64,000 bases of DNA from Pigmentiphaga litoralis (lineage in GTDB: Bacteria; Pseudomonadota; Gammaproteobacteria; Burkholderiales; Burkholderiaceae_B), in NCBI RefSeq assembly GCF_014651835.1, contig NZ_BMXQ01000001.1:1254801-1318800 (forward strand), in the 5' to 3' direction. Below are positions 1-10,132 of this stretch, in pieces. The first letter of the stretch is position 1, and each line of letters begins with the position of its first letter. The translations under genes were made by a program, and so were the position numbers. The notes under the pieces are model-generated. The model was not told the origin of the DNA and ran no database searches. It worked only from the letters and a program-made list of their open reading frames with translations.

Positions 1-61
1 CGCAGGCCGTTCTGCAACCTCGGGAGGCGGGAAGCAGCCCGAGCCGCCCCCTGCCCTGCCC

Positions 62-2041
62 TTAACGCTTGCGCGCCGGCGGCAGGTCCGTGCAACTGCC
101 TTCGGCCACTTCCGCGGCCAGGCCGACGGACTCGCCCAGGGTTGGGTGCGGGTGGATGGTCTTGCCAATATCCACCATGTCCGCCCCCATTTCGATCGCC
201 AGCGCGACTTCGCTGATCAGATCGCCCGCGTGCGTGCCGACGATGCCCCCGCCGATGATGCGATGGGTTTCCTCATCGAAAATCAGCTTCGTGAAGCCTT
301 CGTCGCGGCCATTCGCAATCGCCCGGCCCGAGGCTGCCCAGGGGAACATGCCCTTGGTGATCTTCAGGCCCTGCTTCCTGGCTTCGTCTTCGGTCATGCC
401 GACCCACGCCACTTCCGGATCGGTATACGCCACCGACGGAATCACCGACGCGTCAAAGTGGCTCTTCTGGCCCGCCGCGGCTTCCGCCGCCACGTGTCCT
501 TCATGCACCGCCTTGTGCGCCAGCATCGGCTGGCCAACCAGGTCGCCAATCGCAAAAATGTTCGGCACGTTGGTGCGCATCTGGCTGTTCACGGCAATGA
601 AGCCGCGATCCGACACCTCGACGCCAGCCTTGTCGGCGCCGATCTTCTTGCCGTTGGGACTGCGGCCCACGGCCTGCAGCACGAGGTCGTAGCGCTGCGG
701 CTCTTTCGGGGCACCCTCGCCCTCGAAACTCACCCACACGCCGTCGTCCTTCGCTTCGATGCCGACCGTCTTGGTCTTGAGCATGATGTTGTCGAACCGA
801 TGGGCATTGAACTTCTGCCAGACCTTGACCAGGTCGCGGTCAGCGCCCTGCATCAGGCCGTCCATCATTTCGACCACGTCCAGGCGTGCGCCCAGCGTCG
901 AGTACACCGTGCCCATTTCCAGCCCGATGATGCCGCCGCCGATGATCAGCATCTTTTTCGGCACTTCCTTAAGCAGCAAGGCGCCGGTGGAATCGACGAT
1001 ACGGTCGTCTTCCGGTGCGAACGGCAATTTGACCGACTGGCTGCCCGCCGCGATGATCGCGTTGGCGAACTTGACCGTCTGTTCGCCGTCGTCGGCCTTG
1101 ACCGACAGCGTGTTGGCGTCGACAAAGGTGCCCACGCCGCGGATCACCGTGACCTTGCGCGCCTTGGCCATGCCGGCCAGACCACCGGTCAGCTTGCCGA
1201 TCACGCCGTCCTTGAACGCGCGCAGCTTGTCGAGGTCGATGGTCGGCTTGCCGAAGCTGATGCCGTGATCGGCCAGCGCAGCGGCTTCGTCGATGATCGC
1301 TGCGGTGTGCAGCAGCGCCTTCGACGGAATGCATCCCACGTTCAGGCACACGCCGCCCAGCGTCGCATAACGCTCGACCATCGCGACCTTCAGGCCGAGA
1401 TCGGCCGCGCGGAACGCCGCCGAGTAGCCGCCCGGGCCAGCGCCCAGCACGACCACGTCGTACTCGCCCTCGGCCTTGGCCTTGTAGGTCTGGACGGAGC
1501 TGTCGTCAGCGCGTGCAGGCTTGGACGACGCCGCGGCAGCCGCGGCGCCCGACGAGCCCGCGCTGGAGCCACCCGCACCGGAACCACTCGCGCCCGACGA
1601 ACCCGACGCGCGGGGCGCATCGGCTTTCGACGCGGCGCCCGGACCGGCAGGCAGCGGCACCGGATCGGGATCCGGCTTGTCATTGCTCTGGTCGCCCAGT
1701 TCGTCAATCTTGGCCGGCGCGGTTTCGGCCTTGGCCGTTCCCCCCGTCGCCGACGCCTGAGGCGCCGACGCCGTCTTGCCAGAGCTCGCGCCCGACGCCG
1801 CAGCGCCGTCCGGCTCGATTTCGATCAGCACCGAGCCCTGGCTGACCTTGTCGCCGATCTTGACCGAAATGGCCTTGACCACCCCGCCCTGGTCGGCCGG
1901 GATTTCCATGGACGACTTGTCGGATTCGACCGTGATCAGGCTCTGTTCCGCCTTGACCGTGTCACCCACGGCCACCAGGATCTCGATCACTTCGACGGCG
2001 TCGAAGTCACCGATATCAGGTACCTTCAGTTGAATAGCCAT
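62..2041 (-). CDS. lpdA: Dihydrolipoyl dehydrogenase (E3) with N-terminal lipoyl domain
   Basis: E3 subunit of the pyruvate dehydrogenase complex: it reoxidises dihydrolipoyl groups and passes electrons through FAD to NAD+ in the cytoplasm. The 659-residue product has a biotinyl-lipoyl domain (about residues 1-80, lipoyl lysine K42 in ESDKSSME), then an Ala/Ser/Gly/Pro-rich swinging linker (about 81-190). The flavin disulfide reductase core follows: GAGPGG dinucleotide motif, redox pair C232/C237 in [10 protein letters not shown], and the C-terminal HPHPTLGES base motif. The extra lipoyl domain makes it longer than a plain E3 (about 475 residues), as is usual in Burkholderiales and Neisseria. 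Last gene of aceE-aceF-lpdA; it starts 9 bp after the aceF stop behind a GGAG-type ribosome site. Confidence 0.97.
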   Translation of the reverse strand: MAIQLKVPDIGDFDAVEVIEILVAVGDTVKAEQSLITVESDKSSMEIPADQGGVVKAISVKIGDKVSQGSVLIEIEPDGAAASGASSGKTASAPQASATGGTAKAETAPAKIDELGDQSNDKPDPDPVPLPAGPGAASKADAPRASGSSGASGSGAGGSSAGSSGAAAAAASSKPARADDSSVQTYKAKAEGEYDVVVLGAGPGGYSAAFRAADLGLKVAMVERYATLGGVCLNVGCIPSKALLHTAAIIDEAAALADHGISFGKPTIDLDKLRAFKDGVIGKLTGGLAGMAKARKVTVIRGVGTFVDANTLSVKADDGEQTVKFANAIIAAGSQSVKLPFAPEDDRIVDSTGALLLKEVPKKMLIIGGGIIGLEMGTVYSTLGARLDVVEMMDGLMQGADRDLVKVWQKFNAHRFDNIMLKTKTVGIEAKDDGVWVSFEGEGAPKEPQRYDLVLQAVGRSPNGKKIGADKAGVEVSDRGFIAVNSQMRTNVPNIFAIGDLVGQPMLAHKAVHEGHVAAEAAAGQKSHFDASVIPSVAYTDPEVAWVGMTEDEARKQGLKITKGMFPWAASGRAIANGRDEGFTKLIFDEETHRIIGGGIVGTHAGDLISEVALAIEMGADMVDIGKTIHPHPTLGESVGLAAEVAEGSCTDLPPARKR

Positions 2042-2050
2042 GCCATCTCC

Positions 2051-3805
2051 TTACAGGATCACGCGGCGGAAGTCCGCCAGCACGGCGCCCAGATAGGCGT
2101 TGAAACGCGCAGCGGACGCGCCGTCGATGACACGGTGGTCATACGACAGCGACAGCGGCAGCGTCAGTTGCGGCACGAATTGCTTGCCATCCCACACCGG
2201 CTTCATGGCCGACTTGCTCACGCCCAGGATCGCGACTTCGGGTGCATTGATGATCGGCGTGAAGTGCGTGCCGCCAATGCCGCCCAGCGACGAAATCGAG
2301 AAGCAGCCGCCCTGCATTTCGGCGGGGCCCAGCTTGCCGTCGCGTGCCTTCTTGGCCAGTTCGCCGGTTTCCACCGCGATCTGCATGATGCCTTTCTTGT
2401 CCGCGTCGCGGATCACCGGCACGACCAGCCCGTTGGGCGTGTCGGCAGCGAACCCGATGTGGAAGTACTTCTTGAGCACCAGGTTGTCGCCGTCCAGCGA
2501 CGCGTTGAACTCGGGGAATTTCTTGAGCGCGGCCACGACGGCCTTGATCAGGAAGGCCAGCATTGTGACCTTGACGCCCGACTTCTCGTTTTCCTTGTTC
2601 AGCGCCACGCGGAACGCTTCCAGGCCGCCGATATCCGCTTCGTCGTTGTTCGTGACGTGCGGGATCATCACCCAGTTGCGGTGCAGGTTCGCACCGGAAA
2701 TCTTCTTGATGCGCGACAGCGGCTTGGCTTCGACTTCGCCGAATTTGGCAAAGTCCACCTTGGGCCATGCCAGCACCTGCAGCCCGCCGCCCGCACCGGC
2801 CGGCGCGGCAGCGGCAGCCACCGGCGCGACGGCGCCCTGCGCCATGACCTGCTTGACATAATTGCGCACGTCGTCGGGCGTGACACGGTTCTTGGGACCG
2901 GTCGCAGGAACCTTGGTCAGGTCCACACCCAGTTCGCGCGCGAACTTGCGCACCGAGGGCGACGCGTGGGCCTTCGGACCGCCGGCAACCGGCGTATCCA
3001 CGGCCGCAGCAGGCGCCGGACGCGATGGCGTGGCGGCCTGCGACTCGCTTGGTTGCGCGCCGGCCTGCTGCGACGCGGCCGAAGGCGCATCGGCCTGAGC
3101 GGCAGGCGCAGGTGCGCTGGCCGCGGCCTTGGCAGCCGGCGCCGCGGCAGCCTTGGAGGCGCCACCCGACTTCAGCTTGACCAAGTTGCTGCCCTTGGAC
3201 ACCTTGTCGCCGATCTTGACCAGCACTTCGGTGACTTCCCCCGCAACCGCCGTCGGGATTTCCATCGACGACTTGTCGGACTCGACCGTCACCAGGCTCT
3301 GCTCGGCGCTGACCTTGTCACCCACCGCCACCAGCACTTCGATGACTTCGACTGCGTCGAAATCGCCGATGTCCGGCACGGTCACGATTTGTTCGGATCC
3401 GCCGGCAGGCGCGGCATCGGCCGCAGGCGCGTCTTCGGCCTGGATCTCGGGCTTGGATTCGGGCTTGGACTCAGCCTTCACGTCAGCCTTGGCTTCCGGC
3501 TTCGCACCTGCCGACGTCGCCGCCTTGGCAGGTTCAGGGGCCGGCTTGGCGGCAGGCGCATCGCCCGACGCTTCGACTTCGACCAGTACCGTGCCCTGGC
3601 TCACCTTGTCGCCGATCTTGACCTTGATGGCCTTGATGACACCCGCTGCTTCAGCCGGGATTTCCATCGACGACTTGTCCGATTCCACCGTCACGAGGCT
3701 TTGCTCGGCGGTGATCGTGTCGCCCACCGCCACCAGGATCTCGATGACTTCCACTTCGCCAAAGTCACCGATGTCCGGGACCTTCAGCTCGTTCACATTG
3801 CTCAT
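2051..3805 (-). CDS. aceF: Dihydrolipoyllysine-residue acetyltransferase (E2) of pyruvate dehydrogenase
   Basis: E2 core of pyruvate dehydrogenase, transferring the acetyl group from lipoamide to CoA. In its 584 residues there are two lipoyl domains (lysines K44 and K178, both in [10 protein letters not shown]), separated by Ala/Pro/Lys-rich linkers. A peripheral-subunit-binding domain follows (ASPSVRKFARELGVDL region), then the catalytic acetyltransferase domain ending in the DHRVIDG motif, with catalytic H557 and D561. The near-identical lipoyl domains in aceF and lpdA suggest recent duplication or exchange within the operon. It lies 122 bp downstream of aceE; the gap holds a GC-rich hairpin (separate entry). 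Confidence 0.97.
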   Translation of the reverse strand: MSNVNELKVPDIGDFGEVEVIEILVAVGDTITAEQSLVTVESDKSSMEIPAEAAGVIKAIKVKIGDKVSQGTVLVEVEASGDAPAAKPAPEPAKAATSAGAKPEAKADVKAESKPESKPEIQAEDAPAADAAPAGGSEQIVTVPDIGDFDAVEVIEVLVAVGDKVSAEQSLVTVESDKSSMEIPTAVAGEVTEVLVKIGDKVSKGSNLVKLKSGGASKAAAAPAAKAAASAPAPAAQADAPSAASQQAGAQPSESQAATPSRPAPAAAVDTPVAGGPKAHASPSVRKFARELGVDLTKVPATGPKNRVTPDDVRNYVKQVMAQGAVAPVAAAAAPAGAGGGLQVLAWPKVDFAKFGEVEAKPLSRIKKISGANLHRNWVMIPHVTNNDEADIGGLEAFRVALNKENEKSGVKVTMLAFLIKAVVAALKKFPEFNASLDGDNLVLKKYFHIGFAADTPNGLVVPVIRDADKKGIMQIAVETGELAKKARDGKLGPAEMQGGCFSISSLGGIGGTHFTPIINAPEVAILGVSKSAMKPVWDGKQFVPQLTLPLSLSYDHRVIDGASAARFNAYLGAVLADFRRVIL

Positions 3806-3849
3806 ACCTTATCTCCAGGAAAGCCGGACCCCGGCCGTGCAACAGCCCC

Positions 3850-3879
3850 GCCGACACGTGCGCGGGGCTGGGGCCGGCC
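3850..3879 (-). promoter_or_regulatory. GC-rich hairpin in the aceE-aceF intergenic gap
   Basis: Seen in sequence: the arms CAGCCCCGC and GCGGGGCTG are perfectly complementary around a 10-base loop. There is no T-tract on either side, so it is not a classical intrinsic terminator. In this position it could stabilise the aceE 3' end, be a processing site, or cause partial termination that sets E1:E2 stoichiometry. The role is inference. Confidence 0.45.
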
Positions 3880-3927
3880 AGGAAGGGGGCGGCGCGATCC
3901 GGTCGCGTCGTCCCCTCCCGGCCGTCA

Positions 3928-6639
3928 TCATGCGTAGTGGGGGTTGGCTTTCTCGGGGTTGATGCCGTACTTGGTGATCGCTTCGGCCACCTTGGCCATC
4001 GGGATCTTGCCTTCGTCCGCCAGCGCCTTCAGGGCCGACAGCGTGACGAAGTGACGGTCCACTTCGAAGTGCTCGCGCAGCTTCGTGCGGAAGTCCGAAC
4101 GGCCGAAACCGTCGGTGCCCAGCACGCGATACTCGCGGCCGCGTGGCACGAATTGACGGATCTGGTCGCCAAAGGCCTTCATGTAGTCGGTCGACGCGAT
4201 GATCGGGCCCGTCGTGCCTTCCAGCAGTTGCGTGACATACGGCACCACCGGCTTCGCAGTCGGGTGCAGCAGGTTCTCGCGTTCCGCATCCAGGCCGTTG
4301 CGGCGCAGCTCGGTAAAGCTGGTCACGCTCCAGACGTCGGCGGCGATGCCCCAATCGGCTTCGAGCAAGGCCTTCGCGGCGATGACTTCGCGCAGGATGG
4401 TGCCCGAACCCAGCAACTGCACCTTCAGGTCGGCCTTGGCTTCGCTCTTCATCAGCGGGTACATGCCGCGGATGATGCCCTGCTCGTCGCCTTCCTTCAG
4501 ACCCGGCTGCGCGTAGTTCTCGTTCATTACCGTGATGTAGTAATAAACGTTTTCCTGATCCTGGATCATGCGCTTCATGCCGTGCTGGATGATCACAGCC
4601 AGTTCATGCGCAAACGTCGGATCGTACGCCACGCAGTTCGGGATGGTCGCGGCCAGCAGGTGGCTGTGACCGTCTTCGTGCTGCAGGCCTTCGCCGTTCA
4701 GCGTCGTGCGGCCGGCGGTGCCGCCCAGCAGGAAGCCCCGGGCCTGCATGTCGCCAGCGGCCCAGGCCAGGTCGCCGATACGCTGGAAGCCGAACATCGA
4801 GTAATAGATGTAGAACGGCACCATGATGCGGTTGTTCGTCGAGTATGACGTGGCAGCCGCGATCCACGAGCTGAATGCGCCCGCTTCGTTGATGCCTTCT
4901 TCCAGGATCTGCCCGTCTTCCGACTCGCGGTAGTACATGACCTGCGCCTTGTCGACCGGAACGTACTTCTGGCCTTCGTGGGCGTAGATGCCGATCTGGC
5001 GGAACATGCCTTCCATGCCGAAGGTGCGCGACTCGTCGGGCACGATAGGCACGACGCGCGGACCGAGTTCCTTGTCACGCAGCAGCTGCGTCAGGATCCG
5101 GACGAAGGCTTGCGTGGTCGAGATCTCGCGGCCTTCGGCGGTCGGGTCGAGCACGGCCTTGAAGGTCGAGAGCGGCGGAACATTCAGCTTCTCATCGGCA
5201 TTCAGGCGACGCTTCGGCAGGTAACCGCCCAGGGCCTTGCGGCGCTCGTGCAGGTACTGCATTTCTGGCGAATCTTCCGGCGGCTGGTAGAAGGGAACGT
5301 CTTCCAGCTTGTCGTCGGCGATCGGGATGTTGAAACGGTCGCGATAGGCGCGGATGATGTCCGCGTCCAGCTTCTTCTGCTGGTGAGCCGGGTTGCGGGA
5401 CTCGCCGGCGGTACCCATGCCGTAGCCCTTGATGGTCTTGGCCAGGATGACCGACGGACGGCCCACGCTCTTGGACGCAGCGTCGAACGCGGCGTACACC
5501 TTGTGGGGATCGTGGCCGCCACGGTTCAGGCGCCACACGTCTTCGTCGCTCATGCGGCTGACCATTTCCAGCAGCGCCGGGTGCTTGCCAAAGAATTTTT
5601 CGCGCACGAATGCGCCGTCGTTGGCCTTGTACGCCTGGTACTCGCCGTCGACGGTTTCTTCCATGACCTTGCGCAGGATGCCTTCCTTGTCGCGCGCAAG
5701 CAGCGGATCCCAGTAGCCGCCCCAGATCAGCTTGATGACGTTCCAGCCCGAACCGCGGAATTCGCCTTCGAGTTCCTGGATGATCTTGCCGTTGCCGCGC
5801 ACCGGACCGTCCAGGCGCTGCAGGTTGCAGTTGATCACGAAGACCAGGTTGTCGAGGTTTTCACGCGAAGCCAGGCTGATGGCGCCCAGCGATTCGGGTT
5901 CGTCCATCTCGCCGTCGCCGCAGAACACCCAGACCTTGCGGTTGCTGGTGTCGGCAATGCCGCGGGCATGCAGGTACTTCAGGAAACGGGCCTGGTAGAT
6001 CGCCATCAGGGGGCCAAGGCCCATCGAGACGGTCGGGAACTGCCAGAACTCGGGCATCAGCTTGGGATGCGGGTATGACGACAGACCCTTGCCGTCCACT
6101 TCCTGGCGGAAGTTGTTCAGCTGGTCTTCGGTCAGGCGGCCTTCAAGGAAGGCGCGGCCGTAGATGCCGGGCGACGAGTGGCCCTGGAAGTAGACCAGGT
6201 CACCACCGTGGCCTTCATGTTCGGCGTTCCAGAAATGGTTCTGGCCCGTGCCGATGATGGTGGCGAGCGATGCGAACGAGGCAATGTGACCACCCAGGTC
6301 ACCGCCGTCGGCCGGGTGCAGCCGGTTGGCGCGAACGACCATGGCCATGGCGTTCCAGCGCACATACGAGCGGATGCGCTCTTCAAGGTCCAGCTTGCCC
6401 GGATGACGCGGCTCCATGTGCGGCGGGATCGTATTGACATACGCCGTGTTCGGAGAAAACGGGATATAGGCGCCCGAGCGGCGGGCGTGATCGATCAGAC
6501 GTTCGAGCAGATAGTGGGCACGGTCCGGCCCTTCGCGGTCCAGTACCGCCTCGAGTGCATCGAGCCATTCCTGGGTTTCAAGCGTATCTTCGTCGTTGGC
6601 GGCGCCTTCGCCGGCCCCGATCTGAGGAAGAGCGGACAT
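3928..6639 (-). CDS. aceE: Pyruvate dehydrogenase E1 component (homodimeric type)
   Basis: Thiamine-diphosphate-dependent decarboxylase that converts pyruvate to a hydroxyethyl-ThDP intermediate and reductively acetylates E2. The 903 residues match the homodimeric E1 of proteobacteria (E. coli AceE 887), not the alpha/beta type. The ThDP/Mg motif GDGEMDE starts at G241. N-terminal conservation is strong (YIPFSPNTAYVNTIPP; GGDLGGHIASFAS), and the C-terminal LGTDGFGRSD region is typical of AceE. First gene of the aceE-aceF-lpdA operon. The start is preceded by an AGGAGA ribosome site. The 273-bp gap upstream is shared with the divergent sensor-kinase gene and should contain the operon promoter. 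Confidence 0.98.
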   Translation of the reverse strand: MSALPQIGAGEGAANDEDTLETQEWLDALEAVLDREGPDRAHYLLERLIDHARRSGAYIPFSPNTAYVNTIPPHMEPRHPGKLDLEERIRSYVRWNAMAMVVRANRLHPADGGDLGGHIASFASLATIIGTGQNHFWNAEHEGHGGDLVYFQGHSSPGIYGRAFLEGRLTEDQLNNFRQEVDGKGLSSYPHPKLMPEFWQFPTVSMGLGPLMAIYQARFLKYLHARGIADTSNRKVWVFCGDGEMDEPESLGAISLASRENLDNLVFVINCNLQRLDGPVRGNGKIIQELEGEFRGSGWNVIKLIWGGYWDPLLARDKEGILRKVMEETVDGEYQAYKANDGAFVREKFFGKHPALLEMVSRMSDEDVWRLNRGGHDPHKVYAAFDAASKSVGRPSVILAKTIKGYGMGTAGESRNPAHQQKKLDADIIRAYRDRFNIPIADDKLEDVPFYQPPEDSPEMQYLHERRKALGGYLPKRRLNADEKLNVPPLSTFKAVLDPTAEGREISTTQAFVRILTQLLRDKELGPRVVPIVPDESRTFGMEGMFRQIGIYAHEGQKYVPVDKAQVMYYRESEDGQILEEGINEAGAFSSWIAAATSYSTNNRIMVPFYIYYSMFGFQRIGDLAWAAGDMQARGFLLGGTAGRTTLNGEGLQHEDGHSHLLAATIPNCVAYDPTFAHELAVIIQHGMKRMIQDQENVYYYITVMNENYAQPGLKEGDEQGIIRGMYPLMKSEAKADLKVQLLGSGTILREVIAAKALLEADWGIAADVWSVTSFTELRRNGLDAERENLLHPTAKPVVPYVTQLLEGTTGPIIASTDYMKAFGDQIRQFVPRGREYRVLGTDGFGRSDFRTKLREHFEVDRHFVTLSALKALADEGKIPMAKVAEAITKYGINPEKANPHYA

Positions 6640-6912
6640 ATCTGTCTCCTGAGTCTATGGTCGTCCGGCAGATGGGTAATCCGCCGGGCTTTTTGCCCCT
6701 CGATGCCTGGTCCGCGCAAGCTGTATTTCGCACGAAAAGGAGCAACTTGGCCGCGATTCTAGAAGGCGGCCTTGCCTCGTGGCAACCTAAATTTCATGCT
6801 GCGGTGCGTCATATCATAATGTGAAATGTCTCACCCAAAAAATGTGAAGGCCTTGTGCCAAACATAGGCGGAATCGCCCAAAAAGCCCCGCCCGGCTGCG
6901 TAAACTACGCAG

Positions 6913-9294
6913 ATGTCCAGCACTACGCCTCCCAATATTCCTGCCCCGTTCCGGGAGCATGTCCGCCTTCGCCGCCGCAGCTGGTATTGGCTCACGCCTG
7001 CCATCGCGCTTGGCCTGTTCGTTTGTGTCATGGGATCGATCCTGTGGTGGCTCGATGCCCGTGACGACGCCCAGCGTTATGGCACCCTGGTGCGTGACGT
7101 CGACTGGGCCCAGCAGTCCATGCGGCTGCGCATGCTGGCGGCCCGTGATCGCATCGGCGCGCTGGGACGCGATCTGGTCCGTACCAATATGAACGAGGGG
7201 CGCTTCCTGGATGACGCCCGGGAACTGCTGACCGAACATCCCGAAATCATCCACGTTGCCTGGGTGGACGCCGACCGCCACGCGCAGTGGATATCCACGC
7301 CCGAGCGCCGCGCCAGCCAGTCCTTCCGCATGAGCACGCCCGGCGTCTCGGACCCCGGCGCGGTCATGGCTTTCGAAATCGCCCGCAACGAACATCGCCC
7401 CACCTACTCCCGCCCCTACCAGGGCCAGTACAACGAGGTCTACGTCGACCTCTATCTTCCGGTTTTCCAGAACGAACGCTTCCTCGGCAATCTGGCCGCT
7501 GTCTATTCGGTTGACAGCATGTTGCAGCAGTTGATTCCCCAGGAAACGGGCCGCAAGTACAAAGTGTCCATATTGGATGGCGAAGACCGCACCCTGGTGT
7601 CCTCGTCCTCACGCGCCGACAAGGCCGCCGTCAACGCGTACGAAGTCCCGCTCGATCCTCCCGGCAACGGCATGGTGCTGCGGGCCCACGCCTACCGCAC
7701 CACGACCGAAACGTCGCAGACCATGCTGGTGTGGGTGGTGGTGTCGCTGTCGGCCGTCATCATCTGGAGCCTGCTGGCCCTGTGGCGCCATACCCGTTTC
7801 CGGTCGCAGGCCGAAGAAGCGCTCATTGCCGAAACGGGCTTTCGGCGGGCCATGGAAAACGCCATCCTGACCGGCATGCGCGTGATCGACATGGAAGGCC
7901 GCATCACCTACGTGAATCCGGCCTTCTGCCGCATGATGGGCTGGAACGAAGCCGACCTGATCGGCCGCGCGCCACCCTACCCCTATTGGCCCCAGGGCGA
8001 CCACGAAGCGCAGCAGCGCGCCATCGACATGCTTCTGAGCGGCAATGCGCCCAGCAGCGGTTTCGAGATGGAAGCGCAGCGGCGTGACGGGTCGATCTAC
8101 TGGACGCGGATGTATGTGTCGCCGCTGCTGGATCAACGCGGCGTGCAGACGGGCTGGATGACATCCATGACCGATATCACCGAGCCCAAGCGCATTCGCG
8201 AGGCCTTGGCGGCCGCGCACGAACGTTTCATGACGGTGCTGGAAGGCCTGGACGACGCCATCTCGGTCACGGCCGAATCGGCCAAGGGTTCGGAACTGCT
8301 GTTTGCCAACAAGACCTATCGCCGCGTGCTGGGTTCGCAGGCGACCGGCCATGACGAACTGTCGGCCGGCCGCCGAGGCCGCTTCACCGACGAGGCGATC
8401 GAGGTGTATTCGTCGTCCACCCAGCGCTGGTTCGAAGTCCGCCATCGCATGCTGCAGTGGTCGGACGGCCGCCGCGTACGCATGCAGGTGGCGCGCGACA
8501 TTACCGAACGGCGTGCGTCCGAAGAAGCATCGCGCGCGCAGCAGGAAAAGATCCAGCTCACCAGCCGCCTGATCACCATGGGCGAAATGGCCTCGTCACT
8601 GGCCCATGAACTGAATCAGCCGCTCACGGCGATTGCCAACTATAGTATGGGCGTCGTGGCGCTGGTGCGGGCCGGTGTGACCGACTCCACCAAGCTGCTT
8701 CCGGCGCTGGAGAAGACCACGGCACAGGCCGAACGTGCCGGGATGATCATCCGGCGCATCCGCGAATTCGTGAAACGCAGCGAACCGAAGCGCAAGCGCG
8801 TCAACCTGCTCACGATCGTGGATAATGCGGTCGGTTTTGCCGGGATCGACTCCCGCCCGAAACGGATTGATATCGTCAAAAAAATACCAGAACAGTTGCC
8901 AGACGTTCTTGCCGACCCGATCCTGATCGAACAGGTGCTGTTGAACCTGCTCAAGAATGGCCTTGAAGCCATGCAGGAAACGGCGGGGCGGGAACTGCTG
9001 GTGGAAGCGAACCTGCGCGAAGATATGGTTGAAGTGGCAGTGACCGATACCGGACATGGCCTCGGCGATCCCGAACGGCTGTTCGAGCCCTTCTACAGCA
9101 CCAAGCCGGAAGGCATGGGCATGGGCCTGAACATCTGCCGGACGATCATCGAGTTCCATCACGGGCGGCTCTGGGCTGAACCCAATCCCGACGGAGGCAC
9201 GATTTTCAGGTTCACGCTTCCCTGGGTTCGTCCGCTCGTCGCCACCGGACCGGCCCAAGAACAGGAATCCGCACCCAAGGAGCTTACCGAATGA
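6913..9294 (+). CDS. Membrane PAS-domain sensor histidine kinase (DctB/FixL-like)
   Basis: Sensor kinase of a two-component system, 793 residues. A transmembrane segment at about residues 25-48 (LTPAIALGLFVCVMG) and a second at about 272-292 bracket a periplasmic domain resembling double-Cache sensors. Two PAS-like regions follow (about 310-430 and 435-535). The kinase core has an H-box with phosphoacceptor H565 (SSLAHELNQPL), an N-box (NLLKNGLEAM), G1 (DTGHGL), F (FEPFYSTK) and G2 (GMGMGL) motifs. HELNQPL is the signature of the HPK4/DctB-FixL class, which normally pairs with FixJ or NtrC regulators. The stop codon overlaps the next start (ATGA), so the two are cotranslated. Ligand unknown. 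Confidence 0.9.
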   Translation: MSSTTPPNIPAPFREHVRLRRRSWYWLTPAIALGLFVCVMGSILWWLDARDDAQRYGTLVRDVDWAQQSMRLRMLAARDRIGALGRDLVRTNMNEGRFLDDARELLTEHPEIIHVAWVDADRHAQWISTPERRASQSFRMSTPGVSDPGAVMAFEIARNEHRPTYSRPYQGQYNEVYVDLYLPVFQNERFLGNLAAVYSVDSMLQQLIPQETGRKYKVSILDGEDRTLVSSSSRADKAAVNAYEVPLDPPGNGMVLRAHAYRTTTETSQTMLVWVVVSLSAVIIWSLLALWRHTRFRSQAEEALIAETGFRRAMENAILTGMRVIDMEGRITYVNPAFCRMMGWNEADLIGRAPPYPYWPQGDHEAQQRAIDMLLSGNAPSSGFEMEAQRRDGSIYWTRMYVSPLLDQRGVQTGWMTSMTDITEPKRIREALAAAHERFMTVLEGLDDAISVTAESAKGSELLFANKTYRRVLGSQATGHDELSAGRRGRFTDEAIEVYSSSTQRWFEVRHRMLQWSDGRRVRMQVARDITERRASEEASRAQQEKIQLTSRLITMGEMASSLAHELNQPLTAIANYSMGVVALVRAGVTDSTKLLPALEKTTAQAERAGMIIRRIREFVKRSEPKRKRVNLLTIVDNAVGFAGIDSRPKRIDIVKKIPEQLPDVLADPILIEQVLLNLLKNGLEAMQETAGRELLVEANLREDMVEVAVTDTGHGLGDPERLFEPFYSTKPEGMGMGLNICRTIIEFHHGRLWAEPNPDGGTIFRFTLPWVRPLVATGPAQEQESAPKELTE

Positions 9295-9914
9295 GCATTA
9301 GTCCCCAGTCCAGCACGGTCTTCATTGTCGATGACGATGAGGCAGTGCGTGATTCACTACGCTGGCTGTTGGAGGCGAACGGGTACCGGGTCCGCGCGTA
9401 CGACAGCGCCGAGCGCTTTCTTGCCGACTACGATCCTGCCACCGTCGGCGTGCTGATCGCCGACGTGCGCATGCCTGGCATGACCGGCCTCGAACTGCAG
9501 GAACAGCTGATCTCGCGGCATTCGACCCTGCCGATCGTGTTCATCACCGGTCATGGCGACGTGCCGATGGCAGTGGCGACCATGAAGAAAGGCGCCGTCG
9601 ACTTCCTCGAAAAGCCCTTCAACGAGGCCGACCTGCGCCAGAGCATTGCTGCGATGCTGGAGCAGGCCCACGCCAAGGCGGCCGACGAAGCCACGCGCCG
9701 CGGGCACGAAGCCCTGCTTTCGCGCCTGACGGTGCGTGAACAGCAGGTGCTCGAACGCATCGTGGCCGGCCGCCTGAACAAGCAGATTGCCGATGACCTT
9801 GGCATCAGCATCAAGACGGTCGAGGCGCACCGCGCCAACATCATGGAAAAGCTGCAGGTCACGACCGTGGCCGACCTGATGAAAGTGGCCCTGCACCACC
9901 GCCCTTCCGCCTGA
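9291..9914 (+). CDS. FixJ/TodT-type response regulator (REC + LuxR HTH)
   Basis: Cognate regulator of the preceding kinase: its ATG overlaps the kinase stop by 4 bp. At 207 residues it has the FixJ-family layout. A receiver domain (about 8-125) has an intact acidic pair in FIVDDDEAV and phosphoacceptor D58 in IADVRMPGM. A short linker and a LuxR-type helix-turn-helix follow (about 140-200; LTVREQQVLERI and KQIADDLGISIKTVEAHRANIM). Expected to act as a phosphorylation-dependent transcription activator. The target is not visible here, though the divergent pyruvate dehydrogenase operon is an obvious candidate. A strong terminator follows. Confidence 0.93.
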   Translation: MSISPQSSTVFIVDDDEAVRDSLRWLLEANGYRVRAYDSAERFLADYDPATVGVLIADVRMPGMTGLELQEQLISRHSTLPIVFITGHGDVPMAVATMKKGAVDFLEKPFNEADLRQSIAAMLEQAHAKAADEATRRGHEALLSRLTVREQQVLERIVAGRLNKQIADDLGISIKTVEAHRANIMEKLQVTTVADLMKVALHHRPSA

Positions 9915-9961
9915 GCCTGCGCCGGCGCCAGCGCCAGCGCGCCGGCTTCTGCCCGGGTGAC

Positions 9962-10009
9962 CCTCGCCCCGCCGCATGTCCCTGGACGCGCGGCGGGGCG
10001 AGGCTTTTT
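9962..10009 (+). terminator. Intrinsic terminator after the FixJ-like gene
   Basis: A 14-bp perfectly paired stem (9962-9975 with 9990-10003, GC-rich, CCTCGCCCCGCCGC on the left arm) followed by C and five T residues at 10005-10009. It ends the kinase/regulator operon before folD. Confidence 0.9.
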
Positions 10010-10132
10010 GTGCGGGCTGCGCGGACACGTGGCGCGGACATTTTCAGCCTGGCGCCCCCATTTGGCGGGCGGCCCCTCAGGTAAAATCCGGCATCGCCAC
10101 GCTTAGCGTGCCCCATCCGCTTCGGAGCTCCC

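Noticed and set aside
1-61. Terminator after lpdA
   Set aside because: CTCGGG/CCCGAG can pair at about 19-43 but the stem is short and has no T-tract, so it was not listed.
146-3937. Very long plus-strand open frame opposite the pyruvate dehydrogenase genes
   Set aside because: His/Arg-rich translation with no domain; it is the mirror frame of lipoyl-domain genes with strong GC bias.
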